From NCBI RefSeq assembly GCF_030160235.1, contig NZ_BSNY01000039.1, forward strand, positions 43,200-107,199: a stretch of 64,000 nt of DNA, written 5' to 3'. Position numbers and translations under genes: made by a program. This document shows, one piece after another, positions 8,093 to 16,921 of the stretch (positions are counted from its first letter, which is position 1; every line of letters begins with the position of its first letter). Source of the stretch: Mesorhizobium huakuii. GTDB taxonomy: Bacteria > Pseudomonadota > Alphaproteobacteria > Rhizobiales > Rhizobiaceae. The notes under the pieces are model-generated. The model ran no database searches, had not been told where the DNA came from, and saw nothing but the letters and a program-made list of their open reading frames with translations.

Positions 8093-9460
8093 ATGACCCG
8101 ATTGGCCGGACTGGTGATCCCCGCCCTGTTTCTCGCGGGCGCGGCGTTCGCCCAGCAGGCGGATCAGCCTGTTTTGCGGGGTGCCGCCGCCTTCGGCGAC
8201 TGGCGTGCCGACAGGCCGGGCGTGCGCCGCCTGATCAAGCCGGAAGACCTGCCGAAGCCATATGTCACCAAGTCGGTGTCGAACAGTGCCGGGCTTGCCG
8301 ACATGCCGGCGGGCGAGAAACCGCAATTGCCGCCGGGTTTTTCGGCCGAGATGATCGCCTCCGGCATCGACAATCCGCGCGTCGTGCGCGTCGCACCCAA
8401 TGGCGACCTGTTCGTCGCCGACAGTGAGGCCAACCAGATCCGCGTCTATCGCCTGGCCAAGGACAGCGCCAAGCCCGCCGAGGACGGCATTTTCGCCGGC
8501 AATCTCAACCAGCCCTATGGCATTGCCTTCTATCCGCCGGGCGATGATCCGCAATGGGTCTATGTCGCCAACAGCGACAGCATCGTGCGCTTCGCCTACC
8601 AGAAGGGCGAGCTGAAGGCATCCGGCGAGCCCGAAATCATCGTCGCCAACATTCCCGCGAACCACCACTGGACCCGCGACATCGTCTTTTCGCCTGACGG
8701 CAAGACGCTCTATCTGTCGGTCGGTTCGGGCTCGAACGTCGCCGAGGACATGGGCAAGGCGCCCGATGGCGGCCTTGAAGCATGGGAGAAATCGCAGCCA
8801 CTGGGCGCGACCTGGGGCTCCGAAGAGGGGCGCGCCGACGTGCAGGCCTTCGATCCCGACGGCAAGAACGGCCGCATCGTCGCCACCGGCCTGCGCAACT
8901 GCTCCGGCATGACCATCCAGCCGGCGACCGGCGCGCTGTGGTGCGTGGTCAACGAGCGCGACGCGCTGGGCGACAATGTGCCGTTCGAATACGCCACCAC
9001 CGTCAAGGACGGCGCGTACTATGGCTGGCCCTGGTACTATATCGGCAATCACGAGGATCCGCGCCACAAGGGCGCGCGGCCCGACCTCGCCGGCAAGGCA
9101 ACCGTTCCCGACGTATTGATGCAGGCGCATTCGGCGCCGCTCAACATCGCCTTCTACGACCGCAAGGATCTGCCCGCCGATAGCGGTTTTCCCAAGGAAT
9201 ACCGGGGCGATGCGTTTGTCGCCCTGCACGGTTCGTGGAATCGCGGCAACAGGACCGGCTACAAGATCGTCCGGCTGCTGTTCAAGGACGGCAAGCCGAC
9301 CGGCGAGTATGAGGATTTCATGACCGGCTTCGTCGTCTCCAATGGCGAGGTCTGGGGCCGGCCGGTCGGCGTGGCGGTGGCCCATGACGGCGCGCTGATC
9401 GTTACCGAGGACGGCAACGGCACGATCTGGCGCGTGACCTATGACGGCGGCCGTTCCTGA
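8093..9460 (+). CDS. secreted PQQ-type sugar dehydrogenase / sorbosone dehydrogenase family protein
   Basis: 455 residues with a cleavable signal peptide (MTRLAGLVIPALFLAGAAFA). The body is a six-bladed beta-propeller of the glucose/sorbosone dehydrogenase type (COG2133): LPPGFSAEMIASGIDNPRVV, then PNGDLFVADSEANQIRVY, PYGIAFYPPG, HWTRDIVFSPDGKTLYLSVG and GLRNCSGMTIQPATGALWCV. The ATG at 8093 is preferred over the in-frame ATG at 8081 because GGAGGA sits 5 nt before it. Family members oxidise sugars with PQQ in the periplasm; the real substrate is unknown. The EcfG-like promoter suggests induction by general stress. Confidence 0.85.
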   Translation: MTRLAGLVIPALFLAGAAFAQQADQPVLRGAAAFGDWRADRPGVRRLIKPEDLPKPYVTKSVSNSAGLADMPAGEKPQLPPGFSAEMIASGIDNPRVVRVAPNGDLFVADSEANQIRVYRLAKDSAKPAEDGIFAGNLNQPYGIAFYPPGDDPQWVYVANSDSIVRFAYQKGELKASGEPEIIVANIPANHHWTRDIVFSPDGKTLYLSVGSGSNVAEDMGKAPDGGLEAWEKSQPLGATWGSEEGRADVQAFDPDGKNGRIVATGLRNCSGMTIQPATGALWCVVNERDALGDNVPFEYATTVKDGAYYGWPWYYIGNHEDPRHKGARPDLAGKATVPDVLMQAHSAPLNIAFYDRKDLPADSGFPKEYRGDAFVALHGSWNRGNRTGYKIVRLLFKDGKPTGEYEDFMTGFVVSNGEVWGRPVGVAVAHDGALIVTEDGNGTIWRVTYDGGRS

Positions 9461-9581
9461 GGAACCTTGCTTGGGCAGCGCGGGCTCCCTCCGTGCGATC
9501 TGGTGCAATGGATTCGGCACCCAGGAAATTCAACCCTCGCCCGTTCCATGCGATAAGGCCCTTCAATCTGGGACCGCATCC

Positions 9582-10199
9582 ATGACCCTCACCGGCTTCC
9601 TCGCCTACAGTGCCGCCCTCGGCATCGCCGCCGCCATTCCCGGCCCCGGCGTCACCGCGCTTGTCGCGCGGGCGCTCGGCTCCGGCTTCCGCTCGTCGCT
9701 GGCCATGTCCTTTGGCCTGATGCTGGGCGACCTCACCTACCTGACCGCGGTGGTGCTCGGCCTCGCCTTCGTCGCGCAGACCTTCGGCATGGTGTTCCTC
9801 GCCATCAAATGGGCCGGTGTCGCCTATCTGGCATTTCTGGGCTGGCGTTTCTGGACCGCCGGCATCACGCCCGAGACGGTCGAGGCGAAAAAGGGCAAGG
9901 GCGGACTGGTGTCGAGCTTCATCGCCGGCCTCACCGTCACGCTCGGCAATCCGAAGACGATGATCTTCTATCTCGCCATCACGCCGACCATCGTCGACCT
10001 GAAGACCATCACCCTGGCCGATTACGGCATTCTCGCCGCGCTGACGGTAGTCGTACTGTTCGTCGTTCTGGTTCCCTATCTGGCGCTGGCCGCCAAGGCG
10101 CGCTGGTTCCTGAAATCGCCGCGCGCGCTGAAGCTGCTGAACCGCACCGCCGCCGGCTTCATGGTGGGCGCGGCGGCGGCGATCGCGGCCCGCCAGTAG
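9582..10199 (+). CDS. LysE family amino-acid exporter
   Basis: 205 residues starting MTLTGFLAYSAALGIAAAIP, with the family's PGPG motif at residues 20-23 and about six membrane segments. LysE/RhtB proteins export amino acids such as lysine, threonine or homoserine lactone. A longer in-frame start at 9441 would add a polar leader unlike the family and is rejected. It runs towards cysK with 179 bp between, so a separate promoter is likely for cysK. Confidence 0.88.
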   Translation: MTLTGFLAYSAALGIAAAIPGPGVTALVARALGSGFRSSLAMSFGLMLGDLTYLTAVVLGLAFVAQTFGMVFLAIKWAGVAYLAFLGWRFWTAGITPETVEAKKGKGGLVSSFIAGLTVTLGNPKTMIFYLAITPTIVDLKTITLADYGILAALTVVVLFVVLVPYLALAAKARWFLKSPRALKLLNRTAAGFMVGAAAAIAARQ

Positions 10200-10378
10200 C
10201 ACGCTTCCCGCCAAAACATTCCGGGGTCAGGCTTCCCCGCGAAATGCTTTTCCGTGACAAGGGCGTTTTAGACACAGACCCCACTCGGATATTTCCGGCC
10301 GACAGCTTATGTTGCGCGGCTGAAAGCCCTATCTTGCCGGCTGTAATGCCACTTGCCTGAAATCCTGGGAGCGAAACA

Positions 10379-11359
<981 letters not shown>

Positions 11360-11397
11360 GCTTCATACCTCGAAGATTGGCCTTAGCGGCCCTCACG

Positions 11398-11641
11398 CTT
11401 CGTCATCCCAGGGCAGAGCAGCCGCGCAGCGGCGTCGCGGAGACCCTGGGATCCATGCCGTGAGCGTGGCCGAGGAATGCCACGGTCCAGAATGCCTGTC
11501 TTCCGCTGCATCTTGTCGAATTCACGGAGCTGCTGTTCTTCGAGACAGTATCTGCAATGTCGTGACGTGGAGGCGTCACGGCATGGATTCTAGGGTCTGC
11601 GCGCGTCGCTTCGCTCCTTGCTCCGCCCTAGAATGACGAAG
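11398..11641. repeat. 244-bp inverted repeat (MITE-like) in the cysK-GST gap
   Basis: The gap 11360-11769 holds no gene. A left arm (11398-11464) starting CTTCGTCATCCCAGGG and ending ATCCATGCCGTGA is matched, with roughly three-quarters identity by eye, by a right arm (11574-11641) that is its reverse complement (TCACGGCATGGAT ... CCCTAGAATGACGAAG). About 110 bp of unrelated sequence separates them. Each arm is itself partly palindromic. Ends of the same type close the shorter elements at 46695-46748 and 53997-54058. Confidence 0.7.
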
Positions 11642-11769
11642 TCGGTGGTGTCTTCTCCTCGCTGGACCGTTCAAAAAAGCGGCCGTGGCGCCTGCCACCC
11701 GGCTTGAGCGGGACCCTGCTTCCGGTTCATATCGCCCGGCCCGCTTTGCGCGGGCCAGGGGAGAATTTC

Positions 11770-12396
11770 ATGTACAAGCTTTATACCCGCCCCGGCAGCG
11801 GCGGCTTTGTCGTCGAGGCAGCGCTGGCGCTCGCCAACGCACCATTCGAGCAGATCGACGTGCCGAAGACCGACCGGCCGGATCCGGCTTTCCTCGACAT
11901 CAGCCCGCTGAACCAGGTGCCGGTGCTGACCCTGCCGGACGGAAGCTCGATGACCGAGTCGGCGGCGATCTGCATCCTGCTCGCCGAACGCCATCCTGAG
12001 GCCCGCCTGGCACCGGCGGTCGATGCGCCTGCCCGCGCCGATTTCCTGCGCTGGATGGCGTTCATGTCGTCGGTGCTCTACCCGGCGGTGCTGCGGTTCT
12101 ACTATGCCCATCGCTACACGGCCGACGCCGACGGCACGAAAGCCGTCAAGCAGGCGGCCATCGCCGAGATGGACCGCGGCTTTGCCGTTCTCGACAATGC
12201 CCTGAAGGGGCGTGACTGGCTGGTTGGTGACCAGATGTCAGTGGCCGACATCTATCTCGTCATGCTGGTGGCCTGGCATCCCGACATCGACAGCGCGCGG
12301 GCGGCATGGCCAAACATTGAACGTCTCTGGGCCCGATTGCGCGAGCATCCGCTGCTGAAGACGCTCAACACCTCGCACGAGATGTGGCCGGGCTGA
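11770..12396 (+). CDS. glutathione S-transferase family protein
   Basis: 208 residues, complete. The N-terminal thioredoxin domain has YTRPGSGGFVVEAALALA, the cis-Pro segment LNQVPVLTLPDG and the GSH-contacting MTESAAI; the C-terminal helical domain carries the N-capping GDQMSVADIYLVML motif. The ATG at 11770 follows GGGGAGAATTTC; an upstream in-frame start at 11704 would add a non-homologous leader. Detoxification is inferred from the family; substrate unknown. Confidence 0.9.
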   Translation: MYKLYTRPGSGGFVVEAALALANAPFEQIDVPKTDRPDPAFLDISPLNQVPVLTLPDGSSMTESAAICILLAERHPEARLAPAVDAPARADFLRWMAFMSSVLYPAVLRFYYAHRYTADADGTKAVKQAAIAEMDRGFAVLDNALKGRDWLVGDQMSVADIYLVMLVAWHPDIDSARAAWPNIERLWARLREHPLLKTLNTSHEMWPG

Positions 12397-12399
12397 AGG

Positions 12400-13644
12400 T
12401 CAGTTTCGCAGCGCAGCCCTTTTGCCTTGCAGGAACCGGCGCACCGCCGGGTCGCGTTCGAGACCGATTGCCCTGTCATAGGCCTCGCTTGCCTGCGGTA
12501 CCTGGCCAAGCCTGGCCAGGAGACCGGCCCGCGCCGCCCAATAGGGCTGATACTCATTGAGCCGCTTGTCGTCGCCCAGCACGTAAAGTGCCGCCAGCCC
12601 CGCCACGGCGCCTTCCGTCTCGGCAAGCGCTACCGCGCGGTTGATCGCCACCACCGGTGATCCCACAATCGAAAACAGCGCGTCGTAAAGCGCGCGGATC
12701 GCCGGCCAGTCGGTGCGGCCGGTCAGACGCCGCGCCGCGTGGGCGGACTGGACGGCCGCCTCGAGCTGGTAGCGGCCGACGACGCCGCTCACCGCGGCAT
12801 GGGACAGAAGCATTTCCGCCTCGTCGATCAGGGCGCGGTCCCACAGGTCGCAATCCTGTTCGGCCAGAGGCACGAAGTCGCCTTCGGCGCTGCGCCGGGC
12901 AGCGCGGCGCGCCTCGGCAAACAGCATCAGCGCAAGCAGGCCAAGCGCTTCCGGCTCTTGTGGCATCAGCTTCGCCACGAGGCGGCCGAGCCAGATGCCT
13001 TCGGTGGCGAGGTTGCGGCGCCGCGTCTCGGTGCCGGCCGGATCGGACCAGCCTTCGGCGAAGGCGGCGTAGATCGCCTCCAGCACCGCGTCCAGCCGTT
13101 CGCCGAGTTCGGCCCGCTCCGGCACGCGGAACGGAATGCCGGTTTCGCGGATGCGCATCTTGGCGCGTACCAGGCGCTGGCCCATCGTTGCCGGCGAGAC
13201 CAGGAAGGCGGAAGCGATCGTCGCGGCATCGAAGCCCAGCACGGTCTGCAGGATCAGCGGCGCGCGCACGCCGGGTTCGATCGCCGGATGCGCGCAAGCA
13301 AACATCAGCCGCAGCCGTTCGTCGGGCAGCTCTTCGTCGGTCATGCGCGCCTCCATCTCCTCGGCGATCAGCTTGAGATGATCGCGGGCCGCTTCCCGGG
13401 TGAGCCGCCGGCGAACCGCATCGACCCGTCGCCGCCGCGCCACGGCCAGCAACCAGGCTTCCGGCTTTTCAGGCACGCCTGATTTCGGCCAGCGTTCGAG
13501 CGCCGCGGCGAAGGCATCAGCCAGCGCATCCTCGGCCGCGGTCACGTCGCGCGTGCGCGCCGCAAGCCAGGCGACCAGCTTGCCATAGCTCTGCCGGGCG
13601 GCGGCCTCGGCGGCCGCCCGGGCGATCTCCGGGCGACTGTCCAT
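12400..13644 (-). CDS. ECF sigma factor with C-terminal TPR-like extension (ECF42 type)
   Basis: 414 residues from ATG 13644 (a GTG at 13665 is the alternative; the ATG gives the usual N-terminus). Sigma region 2 is in ARTRDVTAAEDALADAFAAA and region 4 around residues 130-165 (LQTVLGFDAATIASAFLVS). Beyond residue 190 is a long alanine-rich helical extension with TPR-like repeats (YQLEAAVQSAHA; YQPYWAARAGLLARLGQ), matching COG4941. Known: ECF42 factors lack a classical anti-sigma, need the extension and are encoded beside DGPF proteins, exactly as here (13670-14038). Confidence 0.88.
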   Translation of the reverse strand: MDSRPEIARAAAEAAARQSYGKLVAWLAARTRDVTAAEDALADAFAAALERWPKSGVPEKPEAWLLAVARRRRVDAVRRRLTREAARDHLKLIAEEMEARMTDEELPDERLRLMFACAHPAIEPGVRAPLILQTVLGFDAATIASAFLVSPATMGQRLVRAKMRIRETGIPFRVPERAELGERLDAVLEAIYAAFAEGWSDPAGTETRRRNLATEGIWLGRLVAKLMPQEPEALGLLALMLFAEARRAARRSAEGDFVPLAEQDCDLWDRALIDEAEMLLSHAAVSGVVGRYQLEAAVQSAHAARRLTGRTDWPAIRALYDALFSIVGSPVVAINRAVALAETEGAVAGLAALYVLGDDKRLNEYQPYWAARAGLLARLGQVPQASEAYDRAIGLERDPAVRRFLQGKRAALRN

Positions 13645-13669
13645 CAGATGGTCATTTCTTGGCACGTCG

Positions 13670-14038
13670 TCATTTCTGGGGCATGTAGTCGGCCATTTCC
13701 CAGATCGGCCGCAACTCGACCGTGCCGGTGCTGGCCGCCGGGCAGCGCGCCGCCCATTCGATGGCGGTATCGATGTCGGCCGCTTCGATCATGTAGAAGC
13801 CGGCAAGCTGCTCCTTGGTGTCGGCATACGGGCCGTCGATCACGTTGGTCTTGCCGCCGGCGATCCGCACCGAGGTGGTCGCCTGGGTCGGGCGCAGCCG
13901 TTCGCCGGCCAGCCAGGCGCCGGATTGCTTCAACGCTTCGGTGTAGGCGCCATAGGCCGCGCTCATCTGCTGGGCCTTCTCGATCGGCATGGCCGCCATC
14001 GCGGCTTCGTCGTTGTTGATCATCAGCATGTATCGCAT
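13670..14038 (-). CDS. YCII/DGPF-domain protein, partner of the ECF42-type sigma factor
   Basis: 122 residues starting MRYMLMINNDEAAM. The DGPF box is present as VIDGPYADTKEQLAGFYMIE, followed by AIEWAARCPA and VELRPIWEM, the standard PhnB/YCII-like layout. It is translated 25 bp ahead of the sigma factor on the same strand. The molecular role is unknown; co-occurrence with ECF42 sigma factors is well established, and these genes are likely targets of that sigma factor. Confidence 0.9.
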   Translation of the reverse strand: MRYMLMINNDEAAMAAMPIEKAQQMSAAYGAYTEALKQSGAWLAGERLRPTQATTSVRIAGGKTNVIDGPYADTKEQLAGFYMIEAADIDTAIEWAARCPAASTGTVELRPIWEMADYMPQK

Positions 14039-14211
14039 GGGTCTTCTCCCGTGGTTTCGAAGGCCGCGTCCTTGCGGGGCCAGACGTATGTCGCGCGGCG
14101 TCGACCGATTTCGACAGGGCGCCAAGAAAAAACTTTCGACCCTGATCGGGCACGGCGCAAGCGCAGAGCGCGCACCCGTGCTGGTCAACAATGCGCCGCT
14201 CTGCAGGGCTT

Positions 14212-14688
14212 TCAGCCGATCAGGCGCCCGCGCAGTTCGGCCGACGGGATGTCGCAACTGTCCTTCCTGCCGAACAGGGCGTAGCGGTTCCCGGCGATGC
14301 CGATGTAAAGCCAGTCACGCAGCGGGCGCGGCAGCAGCAACAGCACCTTTGCCGCACGCCACGGCCAGCCGAGCTCCGACATCACGGCGACGAGACTGTC
14401 GAGCTTGGTGAACGCGAGCCCGTCCACGAGGACGAGATTGGTTTCGTAGGCGTCCGTGCGCAGACCATGCTTCCTGAACAGCGCTTCGCCAAGGGGAGAT
14501 TGCGCGGTGGCGAAGCGGAAGCGGCTTTGGCGGTCGAGCCTCACCACCATGCGCACGAAGCCGGAGCACAGCACGCAGACGCCATCGAAGGCGATCAGCG
14601 GATGGCTGACATCGAAAGATGGTTCAGCGGGAGGGCCGGGTTTGGCACGATTTGGCTGGGACAGACTTGATTGGGGAAACTCGGTCAC
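14212..14688 (-). CDS. thiol-disulfide oxidoreductase DCC family protein (DUF393)
   Basis: 158 residues from a GTG at 14688 preceded by GAGGT. The diagnostic FDGVCVLCSGFVR segment (D-x-x-C-x-x-C) is near residues 34-46, followed by DRQSRFRFATAQSP and the C-terminal LYIGIAGNRYALFGRKDSC. The family is named for its conserved DxxCxxC and is predicted to have a thioredoxin-like redox function. The 30-residue polar N-terminus before the domain is somewhat long. Confidence 0.88.
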   Translation of the reverse strand: MTEFPQSSLSQPNRAKPGPPAEPSFDVSHPLIAFDGVCVLCSGFVRMVVRLDRQSRFRFATAQSPLGEALFRKHGLRTDAYETNLVLVDGLAFTKLDSLVAVMSELGWPWRAAKVLLLLPRPLRDWLYIGIAGNRYALFGRKDSCDIPSAELRGRLIG

Positions 14689-14739
14689 GTGGACCTCGGC
14701 TGCTCGTGTCGCAGGACACTAAGCCAGCCGGAGGCGAGA

Positions 14740-14880
14740 TCAAAGACGTGGCGATGTCGCACGCCGCCTGTCGCCGAGGAGCCGGTCGCCCAGAAGGGGA
14801 TGCTCGGCGCGATAGGTCGTGGCGCGGGTCGCGGCACCTGGCCTGCAGATGCGGCTGTTGTGGCGGCTCTCGAACGTCAT
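14740..14880 (-). CDS. possible 46-aa basic protein
   Basis: ATG at 14880, 2 bp after the stop of the next small frame (14883-15023), TGA at 14740. The product is Arg-rich (MTFESRHNSRICRPG ... GDRRRATSPRL) with no domain recognised. Supported only by tight spacing to its neighbour; could be chance in G/C-rich DNA. Confidence 0.25.
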   Translation of the reverse strand: MTFESRHNSRICRPGAATRATTYRAEHPLLGDRLLGDRRRATSPRL

Positions 14881-14882
14881 GG

Positions 14883-15023
14883 TCAGTGCGCGCCGAGCGA
14901 CGTGCCGCGACGGGCGCAAGCCGGACCGGGGCCGCGCATGTAGTAGCGCTCCGGCCGATAGGTCGGCGCGACGAATTCGCGGATGGCGGCGGCGTAGCCG
15001 ATGAGGTGTGTAAGGAAGTTCAT
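14883..15023 (-). CDS. small hypothetical protein (46 aa)
   Basis: Starts MNFLTHLIGYAAAIREFVAP at 15023 and ends RRGTSLGAH. The amphipathic N-terminus with YRPERYYMRGPG in the middle looks protein-like rather than random, and similar short proteins are common in rhizobia, but I cannot name a family. The ribosome site is weak (CAGGGTAA before the ATG). Confidence 0.4.
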   Translation of the reverse strand: MNFLTHLIGYAAAIREFVAPTYRPERYYMRGPGPACARRGTSLGAH

Positions 15024-15421
15024 TTACCCTGTCCCTGTCCCGATTTTCGGATGTCCCTTCCGAATTGCGCGAAGGATAGCATCGAGGCGTGAATAGTCGG
15101 TGAACACGATGTTAATATCTGGTCGAAAACCCGTTGCTTCGTGGCCGGATTGCGGCTGTTTCGGGGTGTTTCCACGCCTTTTGTCGCCATTCCGGCCTGT
15201 GTGACTTTTGCATCACATATGTTTCGTTTGAATGTCGCCTGGGCGCGGTTCTGTTTCAATTTTTGGCTGGCTGATGGAATTTCCTTGCTCAGGCAGGAAA
15301 GGAAGGAACCGGCATATAGGGCGGACGTTGACCGTCGGGACTGGCGTGGCCGGCCCGCGATTGCCTGCAAGCCGCAGGCTCGTACACCAACATCGCAAGA
15401 GCAAATGGAAAGGCTAGAACA
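15024..15421 (+). other. gene-free leader region upstream of the DUF892-ku-ligD genes
   Basis: 398 bp with locally lower G+C. It contains the EcfG-like promoter at 15305-15329 about 93 bp before the DUF892 start, leaving a sizeable 5' leader, and the ribosome site GGAAAGG just before 15422. No convincing reading frame or RNA gene was found. Confidence 0.5.
15305..15329 (+). promoter_or_regulatory. EcfG-type (general stress sigma) promoter
   Basis: GGAAC (15305-15309), 16 bp, CGTT (15326-15329), the exact alphaproteobacterial general-stress consensus. It faces the DUF892 protein, Ku and LigD genes, whose functions (stress ferritin-like protein, DNA break repair) suit that regulon. Confidence 0.7.
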
Positions 15422-15928
15422 ATGGGCTTCTTTTCGAAGGACATCAAAACGCTGGACGACCTGTTCGTGCACACGTTGCGCGACATCTATTACGCGGAAA
15501 AGCAGATCGAGAAGGCGTTGCCGAAGATGATCGACAAGGCCACCAACGCGCAGCTCAAAGCAGGCTTCGAAAAGCATCTTGAACAGACCAAGGGTCATAT
15601 CGAACGCGTCGAAGAGGTGTTCGATCTGCATGGCGTGAAGGCCAAGGCGATCAACTGCCCGGCCATTGACGGCATCCTCCAGGAAGCCGACGAGGTCAGC
15701 GGCGACATCGCCGACAGGGAGGTCCTGGATGCCGCCCTGATCGCGTCTGCGCAAGCAGTCGAGCATTACGAAATGACCCGCTACGGCACGCTGATTGCAT
15801 GGGCCAAGCAACTCGGCCGCAGCGATTGCGCCAATGTACTCGCGAAGAATCTTAAAGAAGAGCAGGCGACCGATCGCAAGCTCACCGAGATGGCGGAAAG
15901 CAAGATCAATCTCCAGGCTGCCGAATAG
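15422..15928 (+). CDS. YciE/YciF-like ferritin-fold protein (DUF892)
   Basis: 168 residues. Four-helix ferritin-like bundle: LDDLFVHTLRDIYYAEKQIE with the first metal-type Glu, KHLEQTKGHIERVEEVFD with the E-x-x-H pattern, and a second pair around AVEHYEMTRYG and LKEEQATDRKL. Family members are stress-induced and may bind iron; no enzyme activity is established. It is the first gene after an EcfG-type promoter and lies 111 bp before ku. Confidence 0.92.
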   Translation: MGFFSKDIKTLDDLFVHTLRDIYYAEKQIEKALPKMIDKATNAQLKAGFEKHLEQTKGHIERVEEVFDLHGVKAKAINCPAIDGILQEADEVSGDIADREVLDAALIASAQAVEHYEMTRYGTLIAWAKQLGRSDCANVLAKNLKEEQATDRKLTEMAESKINLQAAE

Positions 15929-16039
15929 GTGGGATGGCCGGCAGACGGCGCGGCAAGGGCGCCGACTTGCCTTGTCGCGCGGTCGGAACCGGAATGGGCT
16001 TTGCCCGTTCTGGATTTAACCCATTGCAAGGAGTTTGTC

Positions 16040-16909
16040 ATGGCGCCGCGTCCAGCCTGGAAGGGCTATCTGAAGCTTTCGCTGGTCACTTGCGCGGTCG
16101 AACTGACCAACGTCGTCACCCATACCGAACGGGTCTCGTTTCGCATTCTCAACCGCAAGACCGGCAACACGGTGAAGCGCATTTATGTCGACGCCGAGAC
16201 CGGTAAGCCCTTGGACGATGGCGACGAGATCAAGGGCTATGAATTGGACGACGGCGACTTCGTCCATGTCGAGGAAGACGAGATCGAGGCGGTGCAGATC
16301 GAATCCTCGCACACGATGAGCCTCGACGGCTTCGTCGACAAAGCCTCGATCCAGCAGATCTATCTCGACACGCCCTACTATGTCGCGCCGGCCGACAAGG
16401 TGTCGGAGGAGGCGTTCGCCGTCATCCGCGATGCCATGGCGGGCAAGAAGATGGCCGGGCTGGCGCGCATCGTGCTCTACCAGCGCGAACGTCCCGTGGT
16501 CATCGAGCCGCTCGGCAAGGGCATGGTGCTGACGACGCTGCGCTATGACAATACGGTGCGCCAGCCCGATAGCGTGTTCGGCGAGATCAAGGCGGTGAAG
16601 ACCGACCAGGAGATGACCGATCTCGCCGAACTGATCATCGACAAGAAGAAGGCGAAGTTCGACCCCTCGAAATTCGACGACAAATACGAGGATGCGCTGC
16701 TGGAGCTGATCCGGGCCAAGAAGGCAGGCCACAAGGCGCCAAAGGCCAAGGCGGCGCCCAAACCCTCCAACGTCGTCAATCTGTTCGACGCGCTGAAGAA
16801 GAGCCTGTCGTCGGATTCCAGCCCGCCGAAATCATCATCCGCGAAAGCCAGGCCGGCGGCCAAACGCGCCAGGCCGAAAGCGGCCGCGCCGAAGCGCAAA
16901 TCGGCCTGA
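16040..16909 (+). CDS. ku: non-homologous end-joining protein Ku
   Basis: 289 residues starting MAPRPAWKGYLKLSLVTCAV, with AAGGAG 7 nt before the ATG; an upstream in-frame start at 15929 is rejected. Bacterial Ku homodimer ring binds DNA ends and recruits LigD. Core features: VSFRILNRKTGNTVKRIYVD, GYELDDGDFVHVE and the LDTPYYVAPADK segment. The C-terminal 60 residues are a Lys/Ala/Pro tail (KAPKAKAAPKPS, AKRARPKAAAPKRKS), as expected for DNA threading and LigD contact. ligD starts 12 bp later. Confidence 0.96.
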   Translation: MAPRPAWKGYLKLSLVTCAVELTNVVTHTERVSFRILNRKTGNTVKRIYVDAETGKPLDDGDEIKGYELDDGDFVHVEEDEIEAVQIESSHTMSLDGFVDKASIQQIYLDTPYYVAPADKVSEEAFAVIRDAMAGKKMAGLARIVLYQRERPVVIEPLGKGMVLTTLRYDNTVRQPDSVFGEIKAVKTDQEMTDLAELIIDKKKAKFDPSKFDDKYEDALLELIRAKKAGHKAPKAKAAPKPSNVVNLFDALKKSLSSDSSPPKSSSAKARPAAKRARPKAAAPKRKSA

Positions 16910-16921
16910 GGAGACCAAGCG

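Noticed and set aside
10256-10378. Possible riboswitch or leader peptide before cysK
   Set aside because: No conserved aptamer pattern or Cys-rich leader frame could be identified; likely just the promoter region.
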